From DASPKW01 sp038244055 (GTDB lineage Bacteria; Planctomycetota; Phycisphaerae; Tepidisphaerales; Tepidisphaeraceae), in the NCBI GenBank assembly GCA_038244055.1, contig JBBRTW010000428.1:1-6304 (forward strand): 6,304 nucleotides of DNA, read 5' to 3'. Under the pieces are notes generated by a model. The model saw nothing but the letters and a program-made list of their open reading frames with translations. It did not search any database and was not told the DNA's origin. The position numbers were made by a program, and so were the translations under genes. Below are positions 6,287 to 6,304 of the stretch, piece after piece. The stretch's first letter is position 1. Each line of letters opens with the position of its first letter.

Positions 6287-6304
6287 CTGGCGACATGGAG
6301 TGGA

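Overview
The window looks like part of a catabolic locus for an amino sugar, most likely N-acetylglucosamine or a relative, in a high-GC environmental bacterium. Planctomycetota, perhaps Phycisphaerae, is my best guess, with Verrucomicrobiota or a similar group as the alternative. The lineage guess is an inference. It rests on GC-rich coding DNA, a GntR-LacI type chimeric regulator, a deaminase-deacetylase fusion, a solute:sodium symporter of the type common in those phyla, and short dispersed-looking palindromic and ACGAAGGC-type repeats between genes. There is no rRNA or other phylogenetic marker in the window.

Layout from left to right. An SSS-family symporter lies on the minus strand from 1519 and runs off the left edge, with 506 codons visible and no stop. 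A 243-nt gap (1520-1762) holds a 197-bp element with 30-bp near-perfect inverted ends. A transcriptional regulator with a GntR helix-turn-helix and a LacI-type sugar-binding domain is on the minus strand (1763-2857). A visibly AT-richer 292-nt gap (2858-3149) contains a perfect 9-bp stem hairpin. A 678-residue fusion of a NagB-like sugar-phosphate deaminase/isomerase and a PIG-L/LmbE-type zinc deacetylase is on the minus strand (3150-5186). A 155-nt divergent promoter region carries a perfect 14-bp palindrome. A 299-residue ROK-family sugar kinase is on the plus strand (5342-6241). A GC-rich hairpin follows close to the right edge.

Proposed logic (inference): the symporter imports the sugar, the ROK kinase phosphorylates it, the PIG-L domain removes the acetyl group, and the NagB-like domain would convert the amino-sugar phosphate to a fructose phosphate. 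The GntR-LacI protein senses the sugar or its phosphate. No NagA-type amidohydrolase is visible, so the PIG-L domain could take its place. Two active-site departures make the exact substrate uncertain. The NagB domain has Thr where canonical NagB has the ring-opening Asp of the G-x-D-G-H motif. The ROK kinase lacks the zinc-binding cysteines and the Glu of the E-x-G-H motif.

No tRNA, rRNA, CRISPR array, transposase or prophage gene was seen. Long open frames antisense to the genes are by-products of GC-rich codon use.
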